From positions 61,810,614 to 61,874,613 of the forward strand of contig NC_081408.1 in the NCBI RefSeq assembly GCF_030272615.1: 64,000 bases of DNA. Reading direction: 5' to 3'. Origin of the DNA: Cryptomeria japonica (lineage: Eukaryota; Streptophyta; Pinopsida; Cupressales; Cupressaceae). The position numbers and the translations under genes were made by a program. The notes below the pieces were generated by a model. That model saw only the letters and a list, made by a program, of their open reading frames with translations, was not told the origin of the DNA and made no database searches. Shown in pieces: positions 43,909 through 55,351 of the stretch. Every line of letters starts with the position of its first letter. Position 1 is the stretch's first letter.

Positions 43909-43920
43909 AAAGGGGGAGAT
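43909..43920 (+). promoter_or_regulatory. Polypurine tract of element A
   Basis: AAAGGGGGAGAT directly before the 3' LTR start. A second AAAGGGGGAG lies near 43766, about 150 bases upstream. Confidence 0.9.
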
Positions 43921-44729
43921 TGTTGGCATTCTACACTCTTATGAGAATAGCTGATGTTTTCATTGATGGCAACCAACTGGCAACCAACTGGCAATCATTT
44001 GGCAACCCACTAGTAGTTATTGACACCAACAATAGACTTCTACATACACTGGTAGGTACTTAATCAACAATGCATACCGACACTCAAGCCGACATGGAAT
44101 AAAATTTTGTTTATTGTTTTATAATGTAATTATCTCTTGTAAAAGCCGACATGGCATATTGTAAAAGACTCATATATGTATGAGATCTTATAGGTCATTT
44201 TGATATGAGAGAGAGAGGAATATAAATGATAGTTATAAGGCAATTTTGTATAAGGTGATATAGTTGATAGCGAAGGTTTTGGTTATAGACCGAGCTTAAA
44301 ATGATATTGAATCTGACATAGTTGATACCGATCTGAAGTAGTACATTGTATTGGATTTTGATAATCCATTTTGTAAGTCAGTGAGACTTCTATTTTGTAG
44401 TTGAGCAGTGAGCTCTAGGCTGCTAGCCTTCCTGCATGTGCATGCCCCTCATTATAAGTAATATTTATTCATTGGATAGTGAGTGAATAATATGGGTCAC
44501 AAATCCCACCGAAGTTTTTCCCACACCAGGTTTCCTCATTAAATATCTTGTATTATGGTGTGTTCTCTATGTTGTCTCTGTTATTCTTAATTACTGCATT
44601 AATTCATATTTACCTGTACACCATTTTGGGATAAAAAGTTTTTAATCAGTTTAAATATTCTTCTAACCGGTTAGACACTGATTCACCCCCCCCCTCTCAA
44701 TGTCTTTGGGACTGTCATTGATTCTAACA
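43921..44729 (+). repeat. 3' LTR of element A
   Basis: 809 bp, TGTTGGCATTCTACACTC...GATTCTAACA, followed by TSD TATTT. Contains CCCACCGAAGTTTTTCCC near 44506 and the C-run near 44687. It lacks the large insertion found in the 5' LTR. Confidence 0.95.
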
Positions 44730-44734
44730 TATTT

Positions 44735-46061
44735 TTGGATGGGTTTGATTTCAATCTAAATAAAATAAATTCTATCTTGAATACTACAATAAATTTTGAG
44801 AGAGTGTGAGGAGGTTGTGAATGCATTCTCAAACAAAACATTTTAAGCAAGTCTTAAATTTTTAGTATTGGACTTTAATGTTGATAATGTTACTCTATTT
44901 GTCACTAGGATTGTGATTTGACTCTGTTTTCCCTTAGAAAAAGCACTAATCATACTTTCTTGAAGTCTGTGGGTCATCTTTTCATTCTTATTTCACCTTT
45001 TATATTCAATTTTCTAGTTTTCCTTTATTGGGAATAGAAGTAGATTAGAGCCATTTTCAATGCAAGCAAAAATGATAAGAAATTGAGGTTCAAGCTAGAA
45101 TTCAGAGTATGTTATACTTTTCCTTGGTATATTTTCATTGAAATCATCTGTTGAATAATGCACTATTAGTTAACATTTAGCTTGTATATGGATAACATTG
45201 CAATAGGTAAACCCACCTAGGTCTTGCAGATCCTAAAAAGTAGAAGATCACAACGTACATGATGAATCTTGTTCATTGGCCAAGACCAATCCTGAGTCTG
45301 TTCATGAGTTAGTATCTATTTCTCTAGGCTTTAGGTTCTACTAATAACCTAGATATGTATTAAAATTTTGAGCTTTGGGTGATTTTGGGGGTCACTAATG
45401 GAGTAGAAGAATTAGGAAAGTATATGTACTAAACTATGAAATTCACTATTTAATAGGAGGGTGAAATGTATGTAAAGTGTTTTAGTGTGTATGCCACGAA
45501 ACATGTGCAAAGGATAAACATGGGTGGTGTTGGTATTATCTGCAACACTTCTTAATGATCCTTTAATGCAACACACATTCCCTAAGGTATTATCTTCAAT
45601 AGCTCATGCAAATATCATAGACTTGTTAAAATATCAAGATTGGAAAACATCATCTCCTTGAATTAGATTAAGAGGATAAATACAAAATAATATGAGGTGC
45701 ATCATATATCATAATAGGAATCATTGTGTTATTACATAAAAAACCATTAAAATTATGCATCCATTAAATTTTACATAAATATCTCAATAGGGAACACAGC
45801 ATGATGCAAATATTTGTAATGTAAAAGTATAAATGACTTGACATGTAAAGATACATTTAAAGATAGTCACAAAGTAAAAGTCCTCCCACATAATCACAAC
45901 ATTTATATTTCATCAAAAAATATTAAGAAATCATTATCAAATAGATAATATACTAATTGCATACATCATACATTTAAATCATGTCATTGATCTTGTTCTT
46001 CATCCAACTCTTTGCCTATATCTTTCGATCCAAAATTGACATTGTAAGGATTATTGGTCAT

Positions 46062-46123
<62 letters not shown>

Positions 46124-46386
46124 GTTCATCTTCATGAACATTAACTCCTACATCATTGTGATCTTGTTATTCTTCTTCGACATCTTCATCAGGTACATCA
46201 TCAACTAACTGTTGATCCTGATCATCATGTACATCATCTTCTAGTTCTTTTGTATCTTGTTCTTCCATGAAATTTGTTGGCATTACATTAAGAAACATTG
46301 TTCGCATTTCAATATCAAGAGATTGTTGATATTCAGTAAGGATACTGAGAAAGTTGTTGAAGATTATTGATATAACTGAAGAAGGA
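44735..46386. other. AT-rich spacer, no gene seen
   Basis: The flank of element A that was continuous with DNA left of 18526 before insertion. No ORF with a recognisable domain. It contains the ATC microsatellite at 46062-46123. Confidence 0.6.
46062..46123. repeat. (ATC)n microsatellite
   Basis: About 20 uninterrupted ATC units. The poly-Ile ORF across it is a repeat artefact. Confidence 0.97.
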
Positions 46387-47812
46387 TGATAACTATCTTT
46401 ATAACATTATTTTGTCATTGATGTCAACAGATTGATTTTCTGATTTAGTATGATGTTTCTATATCTTGAGAAGATTGATTTGAAGAGAATTAAGATGTCG
46501 GTAAAAGACACAGAAAGAATGTGATGAATAAGGGGAGAAATAAGTTATTCAATGGGCAACTATTACCGAGTTAGACAATGATGAGATCATGATGTTTAGA
46601 TTGTTTTGATATTCTACATATGTTGTTTATTGTAAGGTTTATACTATAATATGTCACCGAGCAAAGAACCTAGTTGGTAAACCCTAAGGAACCTAGTCGT
46701 AAACCCTAAGGTTATCAATATCGGTTAATGAAGGCAAAATGTCTACCGAGTAAAGTTTAGTATTTACCAAGTTGCAACCGAGTTATGACAGTGCACATGG
46801 GATGGATAAAAGCATTATTTAATGGAGGACAATGATTAGCTAGAGATGTATAAATGATTGGTATGCCATGCATGAATTTTGTTAAGGATCTATGGCAAAG
46901 GAAAATCGGCAAGAAGATCTACAGCGCAGATTGAACCGCAATAACCTTCTGAAAGTTCCAAGAATGGACTGCAAGTCCCAAGGCAAGGTAAACATTTTTA
47001 GATCGAAGGACACATTGAACTTGGTCAAGTTCAAAGATCTGATGGCTAAGATTGATCATGGGAAATGTGATCAAGGAGATTGAGCGGTTAGCAATTGTTT
47101 ATAAATAAGAAATTATTAATAAACAATGTATGCGAGCAAGTGTATGCATAGGGATGCTACATAGTGATTACCGAGCATAGAAGCTTGAAGACCTGTTTGA
47201 ATAACAGAGTAGACAACCCAGCAGTGGGACAAGATAAGTCCTATGACTAGATTGTTTTGAGAAAATAAGAATCTACTTTAGCATTTTAGATGTGAAGTTG
47301 CAGATAGATTTGTATTACTATTATTTTGTAAGTGACAGAAAATCTCTTAACCGAGTGGACTTAATAGTCTTATATGTAAACCCTCTAGCAATGTAACATT
47401 CTAAATGAGTGTTTGAAATCCTTTGACAAGGTCACTTCTAACAAAGTGAAGATCCTCACAAATTTGAGGGAAATCCCTTAATCGGGTCACATCTAGCAAT
47501 GTGTTTGTAATCTTTAATAGGATTTGCTTTTAACCGAGCATACTCTAGAAGAGTATATTTCTTAGTGAGTCTGAAATCCCACAGTGGTTTTTCCCTATTT
47601 GGGTTTCCACATTAAATCTAGTGTTATGAGTGTTATGATGATTATATGTTTATGAGTTTGCATGTTTAGCAGTTTTGGTTAGATTGCTGAAGTATAAGTT
47701 ACTGAGGTTGAATCCATTGATTTTATGGAAGTTTAAGTTTGTATGATTCACCCCCCCCTCTCATCTTGTTAGCTATTGGCATCTGTACTTACATTAAGTA
47801 TCAAAACTATCA
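46387..47812 (+). repeat. 5' LTR of Copia element E6
   Basis: 1,426 bp. It starts TGATAACTATC and ends AACTATCA, directly before a primer site. Contains TTTGTCATTGATGTCAAC near its start, CCCACAGTGGTTTTTCCC at 47578-47595 and the C-run CACCCCCCCCTCTC near 47749. It is in the same size class as the E1 LTR. The element is truncated inside gag at about 48426, so no second LTR or TSD can be tested. Confidence 0.8.
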
Positions 47813-47814
47813 AT

Positions 47815-47826
47815 TTGTATCAGAGC
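47815..47826 (+). promoter_or_regulatory. Primer-binding site of E6
   Basis: TTGTATCAGAGC, the initiator Met tRNA site with one G-to-T change, two bases after the LTR. Confidence 0.85.
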
Positions 47827-47876
47827 TTTGGACTTTGAAAGAAAATTTTAAAGGTACTTGAGGCAAAGATCCGAAG

Positions 47877-48426
47877 ATGTATAAAAGGGATGCACCGAAG
47901 CTGAAAAAGTCAAGTTTCTCCACATGGCAGAAAAGGATGAAGCTGCATTTATCAGGAATTGGAGAATATGCAACATATTATCTAGAGAATGATTAGATTG
48001 CACCAAGCACCAACCCTATGACCTTGGAAGAGATAAAGGCAAAGCAAGAACATATTCAAGATATGATTGAAATTACATCAGCATTGACCGACTCAGAGTT
48101 TAATGATCTAGAAGGCTGTAATGATGCAAAAGCAATGTGGACTAAGCTCATATCTGTGTATGGAGGTGATGAACATGTTCAAAGAGAAAAAGTAGATAGT
48201 CTAAGAGGACAACTTGAATCCATGAAAATGAATGAAGGTGAGAACATAACACAATACAATACAAGACTAAAAGAGATTATCAATCAAATTAAAGGAGCAG
48301 GTGGAACTATTGAAGAAAAGGATATAATTGGTTGTTGAGAACCCTTCTATTAGCTTATGCTATTCAAGTCTCTGCAATCAATGAATTGAGGTCTGTACCT
48401 AACATGCGAGTTTCTTTGGATGCTAC
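47877..48426 (+). pseudogene. E6 Copia gag, truncated
   Basis: The ATG at 47877 (MYKRDAPKLKKSSFSTWQKR) is in frame with the open piece 48018-48338, with one TAG between. UBN2-type capsid: FNDLEGCNDAKAMWTKLISV, VDSLRGQLESMKMNEGENIT. After a one-base loss near 48337 it continues LLLAYAIQVSAINELRSVPN up to VSLDAT, then stops at 48426 where unrelated LTR-like DNA begins. It is closely related to the E1 gag at 1-690. Zinc knuckle and pol are missing. It would form the particle. Confidence 0.87.
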
Positions 48427-49552
48427 TGGTAAGTGTATACACCTAAAAATTGGCTATGAGCAATTAAATAAATATTTTATATTTATTTAATAATTATTCG
48501 TCTATTAAATAGTTAATTCAAAAAGATTAATCTGTTTAGTTCATTTCATGTCTTTCTATTGATTAATATTTTATTAATTAATTCATCTATCTTATTCCTC
48601 TAATCAGGTTAATTAAATATGTAATATTTAATTATCTCCTCCAAGTTAATTAAATATCTAATGTTTAATTATCTTCTCCAAACAATTAAATATCTAATAT
48701 TTAATAGTTATTCTCCTATCCTATAGTCTCAAATATTAAATAATTCCTATATTATTTAATCCCTTTTTCTAACTCACCCTTCATCTCCACTTCATCTTCC
48801 CTTTGCCAACTCATCAAACATGTGGCTAAGGAAATTAATATTTCTTAAATACTAATTTATGATTTATCTTCAACCTCCAAAATTAATGAAATTGTGTACA
48901 TACACACATTTCATAACCATTTCCTATATTCTCTCCAACACCCCCTACATCTTGGGAAGGAATTGAGTCCACTTGTCCTACCATGCCTAAATTTCTTCCA
49001 ACCATCCCTAGATTCCCTCAGTCAGCAACCCAGTCAAGGTGAGATGAGTGACACTTGTCTTCTCCTTCCCCCTTTCTCTCAACCTTTACCTTTGCTCACA
49101 ACCATTCAAATTTACAGATCTGATCATGACCGTTGATCTGAGCCACATCATCTTATCCTCTCAAGATCTATAAAATCAAGAGCTTCAGTTGAGAGAGAGT
49201 TAGACTTGAAGAGACTTCAAGTGCATTTTGCAAGCCAATCTTATGCATCCGTGAGTTTTTGAAGCAAATAGAAAATAGCAAATATCATATAGCATTTTAG
49301 CATAATCATTTTAGCAATATAATCATGTAGCTTTGCATATCATACTATCAGTTAACTACAAGTTATCAGTCCATTCTTCATATGCCATCTTGGAAGCCAA
49401 TAGTGCATTGTCTGAGAGCATACCATCTCCAACCAGGAACAGTGGAGTTAGGACACAATGAGACATAAATCGTGAAGGTAAAATAATGTTTTATTTTAGT
49501 ATGTATTTCATGTAGTTTCATTGGTGGATTTTAGATTTTCTGTATGAATTTT
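48427..49552 (+). repeat. LTR-like DNA of another element
   Basis: Starts TGGTAAGTGTATACACC at the break of the E6 gag. AT-rich up to about 48800, then a TATA box (TATAAAAT at 49169) and a leader resembling that after 20228: CATTTTAGCATAATC, then TGTCTGAGAGCATACCATC. The Gypsy element at 49553 interrupts it, so the rest should lie to the right of the window. The left flank is GCTAC (48422-48426), which predicts the same five bases at its far end. Confidence 0.55.
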
Positions 49553-49899
49553 TGTTATCATTGTTTAAAAAATGGGTTTTCCTTTCCCATAATCGGCTAA
49601 GTTTTTGAAACTTTGAATTAGACACACTATCAATTGCTTCAGCTCTGTGTTAGGTCCTAGGGGTTTAGGGTTTTAATTTTAAATTTTTCAATGTTTTATC
49701 AAAAAACCCTTTGGTTTCTATTTCTTCGTTACTTTATCCACTTAAGTAATGGGTCTCAGGGTCGTAGGAAGTGTCCCCCCTTGTCATTTGCCTAGGCGGT
49801 CATTTGAATTAATCATAAAATCTTACGCCTTATGTATTTTCTTCCTAATGTTTTCAAGCCCAATAAGTTGTGCGCAACTCTTAGGTAGATCTATGGTTT

Positions 49900-51345
49900 T
49901 CACTATTTCGTTCAGTGAAGTTGCACGTGTTTTAAGACTCGTGAAATGGCGAAAGGGAGAAGTGTTCTAAATGGCATTTTTGGTCCGGATTAAAGAGGCT
50001 TCATCTCTTCCAAGATCCAATGGCTGGCGTTATTTCACAGCCCAAACTTGCAAGTGAAATACCTTTCACGAAATGGTGAAAGTGTCTGGTGGGACCCTGC
50101 ACACGAAGATCTTCTAAGTTACTAAAAGGTGACGAGTCCAATCTGATCCAATGGTTCATGCTATTTCACAGAATGAAAATGATCAACAGTTATCTTTCAT
50201 GAAGTGGCGAAATGAAGTGGCACTCCAAGCAGATAGTCTAGCTGGTCTAGAGAGCGAGTAAGATGGTGGCATGTGGCAGAGGCCACAATAGTCAGCAAGG
50301 CAGGTCTAAGGGTTAAAAGAAGGTGGGTCCCAGAGGTGAGTCATGCCATGGGATAAGAGGTGACCTGGCAGATATAGGTGGCAAGGAAAAGGTGGAACCC
50401 AGTGTTTTCTCTCAGCAAATGAAAGACTAGCATGTCAGCTTTGAAAGTGACAAGATGCCAGGTGTTTGAGGTTGAGTCGGAGGGCCCACGTCTGCCGGAG
50501 TCAGTTCAGATTGTTAAGCATCGAGCAAGTCAAAAATAATCGAACGACCTGCCTAAATTTGAAAGGGTTAGATGCTCATGCTTTATGCCCTGCGAAATGG
50601 CAAAAAGGTTTTTTGGCCCTAAAGACAGATAAAGCATGTGGTTAAAGGAGGATCAAATTCATTTTGATCCAATGGCCAGCATTATTTCGCAGTTAAAAGT
50701 GGTCAAAGGATATGCTTCACGAAATAGTTAAAAGAAGAAAAGGTATACAGGTGTCATGCTAGATGGTGACATGTCCATGGACATGTGGTTTCAGAAGAAG
50801 TTGAGGGCCTGCCAAGGTGTAACCAGTGATAAAAGGGAGAGACACGTGGTTGATGTTGAACTAGGCTTGAACGGTTTTCTAAAACCAATGGTTGAGTGCC
50901 ACGTAGTAGCCAGTAAGCAATGAAAAGGTAGCGTAAGTAAAGCACGCATAAAGGGTTTCTTTTAAAGGATGGTCATCTCCAATCTGATCCAACATCTCGC
51001 ATTGTTTCGTGGCCCGAAGTTGAAAGTTGTTTAAGCTTCGCGAAATAGTGAAACCGCTAGCAGTCAAGGTAAAGGCGCGGTTAATGAAGATGTCGATGAT
51101 TTCGGTAAGAGTTAAACACCGAGCAATTAGAATTCCATCTAATGTTTGGCATGGCTTCACGAAGGAGAAGTGCTTGAAAGATAAAGTCTACGAAATGGTG
51201 AAAAGGAGGTGGGGCCCAACGCGAAGGCAAGACTATTAAGTCAGTGTAATGACTGATCAAGTTTCTTTTGATCGAATGGTGGGCGTGATTTCGTTTAATG
51301 AAATTGCCTGAAGGTTATGCTTCATGAAACAATGAAAGAGTGAAA
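49900..51345 (+). repeat. Diverged repeat array with TTTCACGAAATGGTGAAA dyad in U3
   Basis: At least six diverged units, at about 49905-49965, 50015-50090, 50140-50215, 50660-50735, 50980-51055 and 51260-51340, with partial ones near 50590 and 51160. The core is GATCCAATGGC, then TTATTTCRCAG, then CTTCACGAAATGGTGAAAG. The last part contains the inverted repeat TTTCAC/GTGAAA. Spacing varies from about 110 to 450 bases. A role as enhancer or binding-site array is inference. Confidence 0.75.
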
Positions 51346-51710
51346 GGAAAGAATTGCAGGAATGTTGTGACCCATTGGAATGAAAATTCAAATTCTCTCA
51401 AGAATTCAATTCTGAAGGGATGACCAAAGCATGCAGAATCAATGTCGCAGTTAAGATCCTGGGTACCATATATGATCACCTGTCGATTGAGTAAAGGTAT
51501 CATTCAAAAGAATTGTTGCAGAAGAGAAGATACAAAGCTATTGTCTTCAAATACAGAGCGAGTCAATTCAGTAATAGAAAGGATTCCTTCGAGTTAAAAT
51601 AAGGTTTTCTTGTACTCTTGTGTAGCAATTTCTTTATGGTGTTTTAATTAAGGTCTTGATTTGTTGCTGAACCATTTGGGGGTAGTATTTTAATTGCTTG
51701 CATTTTCAAA

Positions 51711-54700
51711 ATGGCACCTAAGAGAGAATTTTCTGGGAAAGTTAATTATTAGGAGAGGGCCATTTGTGATGATTTTCTTGAGGAGTTGACGTTGTCAACT
51801 AATCAGGCATCAAAAGTAAAAGAAATAGTGCCTAGAGATCCTCGCTTGAAAATAGGAGAAGGGTTGTATGATAAAGGTAATTGGTTGAGAGATCCATAGG
51901 TTGGGTTGTCTGGGTTGGGGTTATTCAAAGCTGGATTCAGAATGAGAAATTCTCCAGCCCCATAGAATAGCATCTGGGAGTTAGATGTAGGGAAGTTGGT
52001 AGTTCTAGGAGTATTCATGGACATGGATCTATTGACTCAAATTGCACATGATTATGATCCAGTCACAAGAAGCATTAGAGACATAAATGGGAAAGCCCTT
52101 ATTGAAATCAATAATGAAGAGTTCAAAAGTGCTTTTGGGCTTAATGAGTGTACAAATTTTCTGGAACCCATTAACTTCAAGTCATTAGCTCAAGTATATG
52201 GTGCACAAAGAAACCACCTTAGGAGTGGTCCCCTTAAGGAATTTTTTGTGAAGATAGTGGGTTGATAGTTGTAGGACCGAACACTGAAGAACCCTTCTCA
52301 TTGAATTTATTCACCCTCAGGGCTAAGGGAATGTATTGGTCACTCTGCCAGATTTTGGGAGAAGATGCTAAGGCAAATATGCCCAATCACTACTTGCTAA
52401 TGATTGCTCATATTCTGAATCCTTCCCTTGCAGTAACATTTGACTATGCTTCTTTCATTACTGATGCTATCCATGGAGGGTTGATAGGAATAAAAAATGG
52501 GAAGGTGGATAGGCCTTTCAGATGGTATTCACTCTTCATGCATCTATTTTTGCTCAAAGGTGGTGATTACTTTGCAAGTGGACTGGACCTCATAAAAGAG
52601 AAAGAGGGAGAAAAGATGCTAGTGCAACTATGGAGTATTGTGTTGTCACGGGACAGAGAGGATGCCAGTTTCTTAAAATTTGATAAATATTTTGCATCAA
52701 AGATTAGGAATCTCCTCTGCTCAGAAAACCCAAGAATCCCCAAGGTTCGTCTGGAATTTTTCAGACCAAAGGAATTTGCAGAGAGTATAAAGATTGTTCA
52801 TATTTGGGGTGATATTTACTTATACCCTGTATCCATAGTTTTTAGAGTTTTTGGTTTCAGAGGCACTCCATTCTTGTTGCCCTATTAGGTCCCTCTCAAA
52901 TTGGGAATTGCAGAAGTCCTCAGAAAGATTGGTAGTGTACAAGAGGCAGAGCTGACAGGGAGGGGGAAAGGGACTATTTTCCCTACGGTTACCATAGCCC
53001 ATCAATTTATAATAACCAAGGGAGGTTGGAATTGTTTTGAAGACTTTCTCAAACCTTATCATTTGTCAACTGCAATATCCAGGTGTACTGATCCAGAAGA
53101 CTTCTTCAATGGCATGTTTGGAAAGAGAGCAGTGTGCAGAGGTAGACCCAATCAATTCCAGTTTCCTCAAGACCTCATTAGAAATGAGTTTGATCTAGAT
53201 GAGCAGGAGCTGAGGAAGGAAAAATGGGTGGCTTATAAGAAAGCCTTAGACTTTGTACATCAGTTTGATGCCAGCTATGACCCATTGTCTAGCTTTTTTC
53301 CTTTCGAGGAGAAAATAAAGTTCTTAATTGTTTGCTTTGAGGATGTGATGCAGACTCTAAAAGAAAAGAGGGAGGTTGTGATTAAAAGCAACCCTGAAAA
53401 GGCAAAAATGATTCTAAGTAGGTCTACCTCCACCAGAACAATCCCTCCTGGTGACTATACATTGCACAAGAAATCTAGTTATAGTGTGCTGATGCCTACA
53501 ACAAGGGAGCCCTCTACCTCCAAAGGAAAGATGAAGATACAAGATGTCATTGACATCCAAGAGAGCTCAAAGAAGAAAAGAGTTGAAAAAGAAGTACAAT
53601 TTGATACACCCTTGTACTCTCCATCCCAATCCCCTATTCACATAGGAGATTAATAGGCAGCAGCTGAGCAGCTGATATAGTTAGGCAGTTTAGGAGAAAT
53701 TGCCTACACATATGATGAAGTATAGGAAGGAATGCTAGAAGAGCCCCTTGCTACTGAAATGAACATCACTACCAATGAACTTAAGGGCCAGGAGTGCGAT
53801 CCTGAGATAAGGTAGGCCAGTGATGACTTCTTGGCTGATAACAATTTTGTTACCTCAGGAGCATTTATGTAGTTTGTATGGAAACAAAATATAGACAAAT
53901 ACAATGCAAGATGTGAGAAGAGAAAAGGTGAGCAGTCTCACAAAGATCCAGCTCTGGTGGAGGAGGAAATAAAACAAGAAATGATGGAAGAATTTAAGAC
54001 CATCACTCCTGAGAAAGGAAGAGATATGGTGGCACAAGTTGGAATGCTTATTCTCCCTAAGTGGGACATAGCAGATGCCTTGTTACTAGAGGTAGTGAGG
54101 AAAGAAACCAAGCACATGGAGGGAATCACTTTCAGCAAAGATAATGCTGCACTCGTCATGTGGTCTCTCAAGAGAAATGAAAATAAGAGAAGCAGAGATA
54201 CCCAAGGGTCAAGCTACCTTGGTGGAATGATAGTGAAGAGAGTGTGGAACACAGGGGTGGTAGAAGCTGCTAGCACTGTGTTAGAAACTGCAAAATTTAG
54301 TGTTGCAGTAGCAGAAAAGGAGGCCAAGGAAAAAGAAAAAATCCAAGTAAAGTTGGAGACAATTTTGAAAGCTTATAACAGTGCTAAGGAGGAGGTAAGA
54401 GGTAAGGATAGCATCATTGCTAAGTTGCAGAGCCAGTTGACAGGACAATACCATCAAGGTGAGTCTTCAACACTGATGATCTCCTCCTCTCCTGCAAGAC
54501 CTCGACCTAGCAGCCCCATCATTGAGTTCCCTCCATCTCCAGCACCTTCTAGCTCCCAAATGATTGAGATTACTCCTCAAGAATTAGAGAATCTAAAACA
54601 GGCTCAGGCCTTGTATGCCAAGAAATATGAGGAAAGAGTAAGGGCTACTATTCCAAGTTTTGCAGATACAATGAGTGCCTCACTGCTATATAATAACATA

Positions 54701-55351
54701 AGCAAGATTTTGGATATGTGGAATGAGCTCAATTGAGATAAGGCTATTTTGACACCTATTTTTGATAGATGGAAGCCTAGAGAGTAGGACTTGGAGCTTA
54801 TTTGTGCATCTTATGATGAAGCAAGGGCCAATCCTATCATCAAATCAACTTGTGACACCACCAAAGACCTAGTAAAATTAGTAGAAGGGGTGGATAATGC
54901 TGACAAGAAAATTAACTTGTACAAAAAGGAGTATGCTGATCAGGTTTTTGAGTTGCTCTCAGGAGTTTTTGTTAGTCTAGGTCAACTGAAGGACAAACAA
55001 GTGTGGCTCAAGGAATTAGAGGCCAAACTGTTAGCCAGAATTAAAGAAATTGTTGATTTAGATGATGCTTCCTTCTTTGTTGTGACAATTCAGGCGATAG
55101 AGAAAATCAAATCTCATTATGGTTTTCTCAATTCAGAAGCCAACAAGATGAGAAATTCCTTGGAAAGGTTGACCAAGGCTAAGACAAAAGTGATTAATTT
55201 CGCGTGGCCAACTGATGATGTGTATAATGAATGGACAAGAAAATATGCCATCTAGGATGTAGAGCAGTTAGAGGATAGTCTTGAATAGTTAGAAGAGGTT
55301 GCAACTAGAGAACAAGTAGAAGAAGCTGTAGAGGTCGAAAAGGGCTTGTAA
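51711..55351 (+). pseudogene. Accessory ORF in the Gypsy LTR (about 1,210 codons)
   Basis: Start ATG at 51711 (MAPKREFSGKVNY). One frame change near 52262; otherwise one frame to the TAA at 55349-55351, with about a dozen stops, mostly TAG. Core part 1: KALIEINNEEFKSAFGL (about 52090-52150). Core part 2: LRAKGMYWSLCQIL, MPNHYLLMIAHILNPSLAVT, RPFRWYSLFMHLFLLKGGDY (52320-52570). A helical region follows to about 53350. Then a Lys/Ser-rich linker ends in SSKKKRVEKEVQF. A second helical domain (53957-54400) and a coiled-coil tail (54791-55255) complete it. No enzyme, membrane or signal motif is seen. It sits upstream of the LTR TATA box, so in full-length element RNA it would come after pol. The function is unknown. 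It resembles the ORFs at 26562 and 35950. Confidence 0.8.

Larger units (their letters stand above)
18531..44729 (+). mobile_element. Element A: non-autonomous LTR retrotransposon, TSD TATTT
   Basis: LTRs start TGTTGGCATTCTACACTC and end GATTCTAACA. The target duplication TATTT is present at 18526-18530 and 44730-44734. After removing a 5.7-kb insertion in the 5' LTR and a 13.8-kb insertion in the internal region, the element is about 6.7 kb: 5' LTR, primer site, gag with four zinc knuckles, a second ORF of about 1,100 codons, polypurine tract, 3' LTR. No protease, RT, RNase H or integrase is visible, so it depended on enzymes from another element. Signature LTR sequences relate it to the Copia group (iMet-like primer site, C-run, CCCACCGAGGTTTTTCCC). 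Confidence 0.9.

Noticed and set aside
45981-46208. 75-codon ORF with a poly-Ile stretch, resembling a membrane segment
   Set aside because: It is the ATC microsatellite read in frame; no other support.
49749-49970. 73-codon ORF with a hydrophobic stretch, also open at 63669-63872 in the other LTR
   Set aside because: The two copies come from one LTR, and the differences between them change many amino acids, so there is no sign of coding constraint.
51650-51711. A conventional primer site just before ORF1, which would give a 2.1-kb LTR
   Set aside because: No sequence here fits the 3' end of an Arg, Met or other common primer tRNA, whereas 56296-56312 fits tRNA-Arg well.
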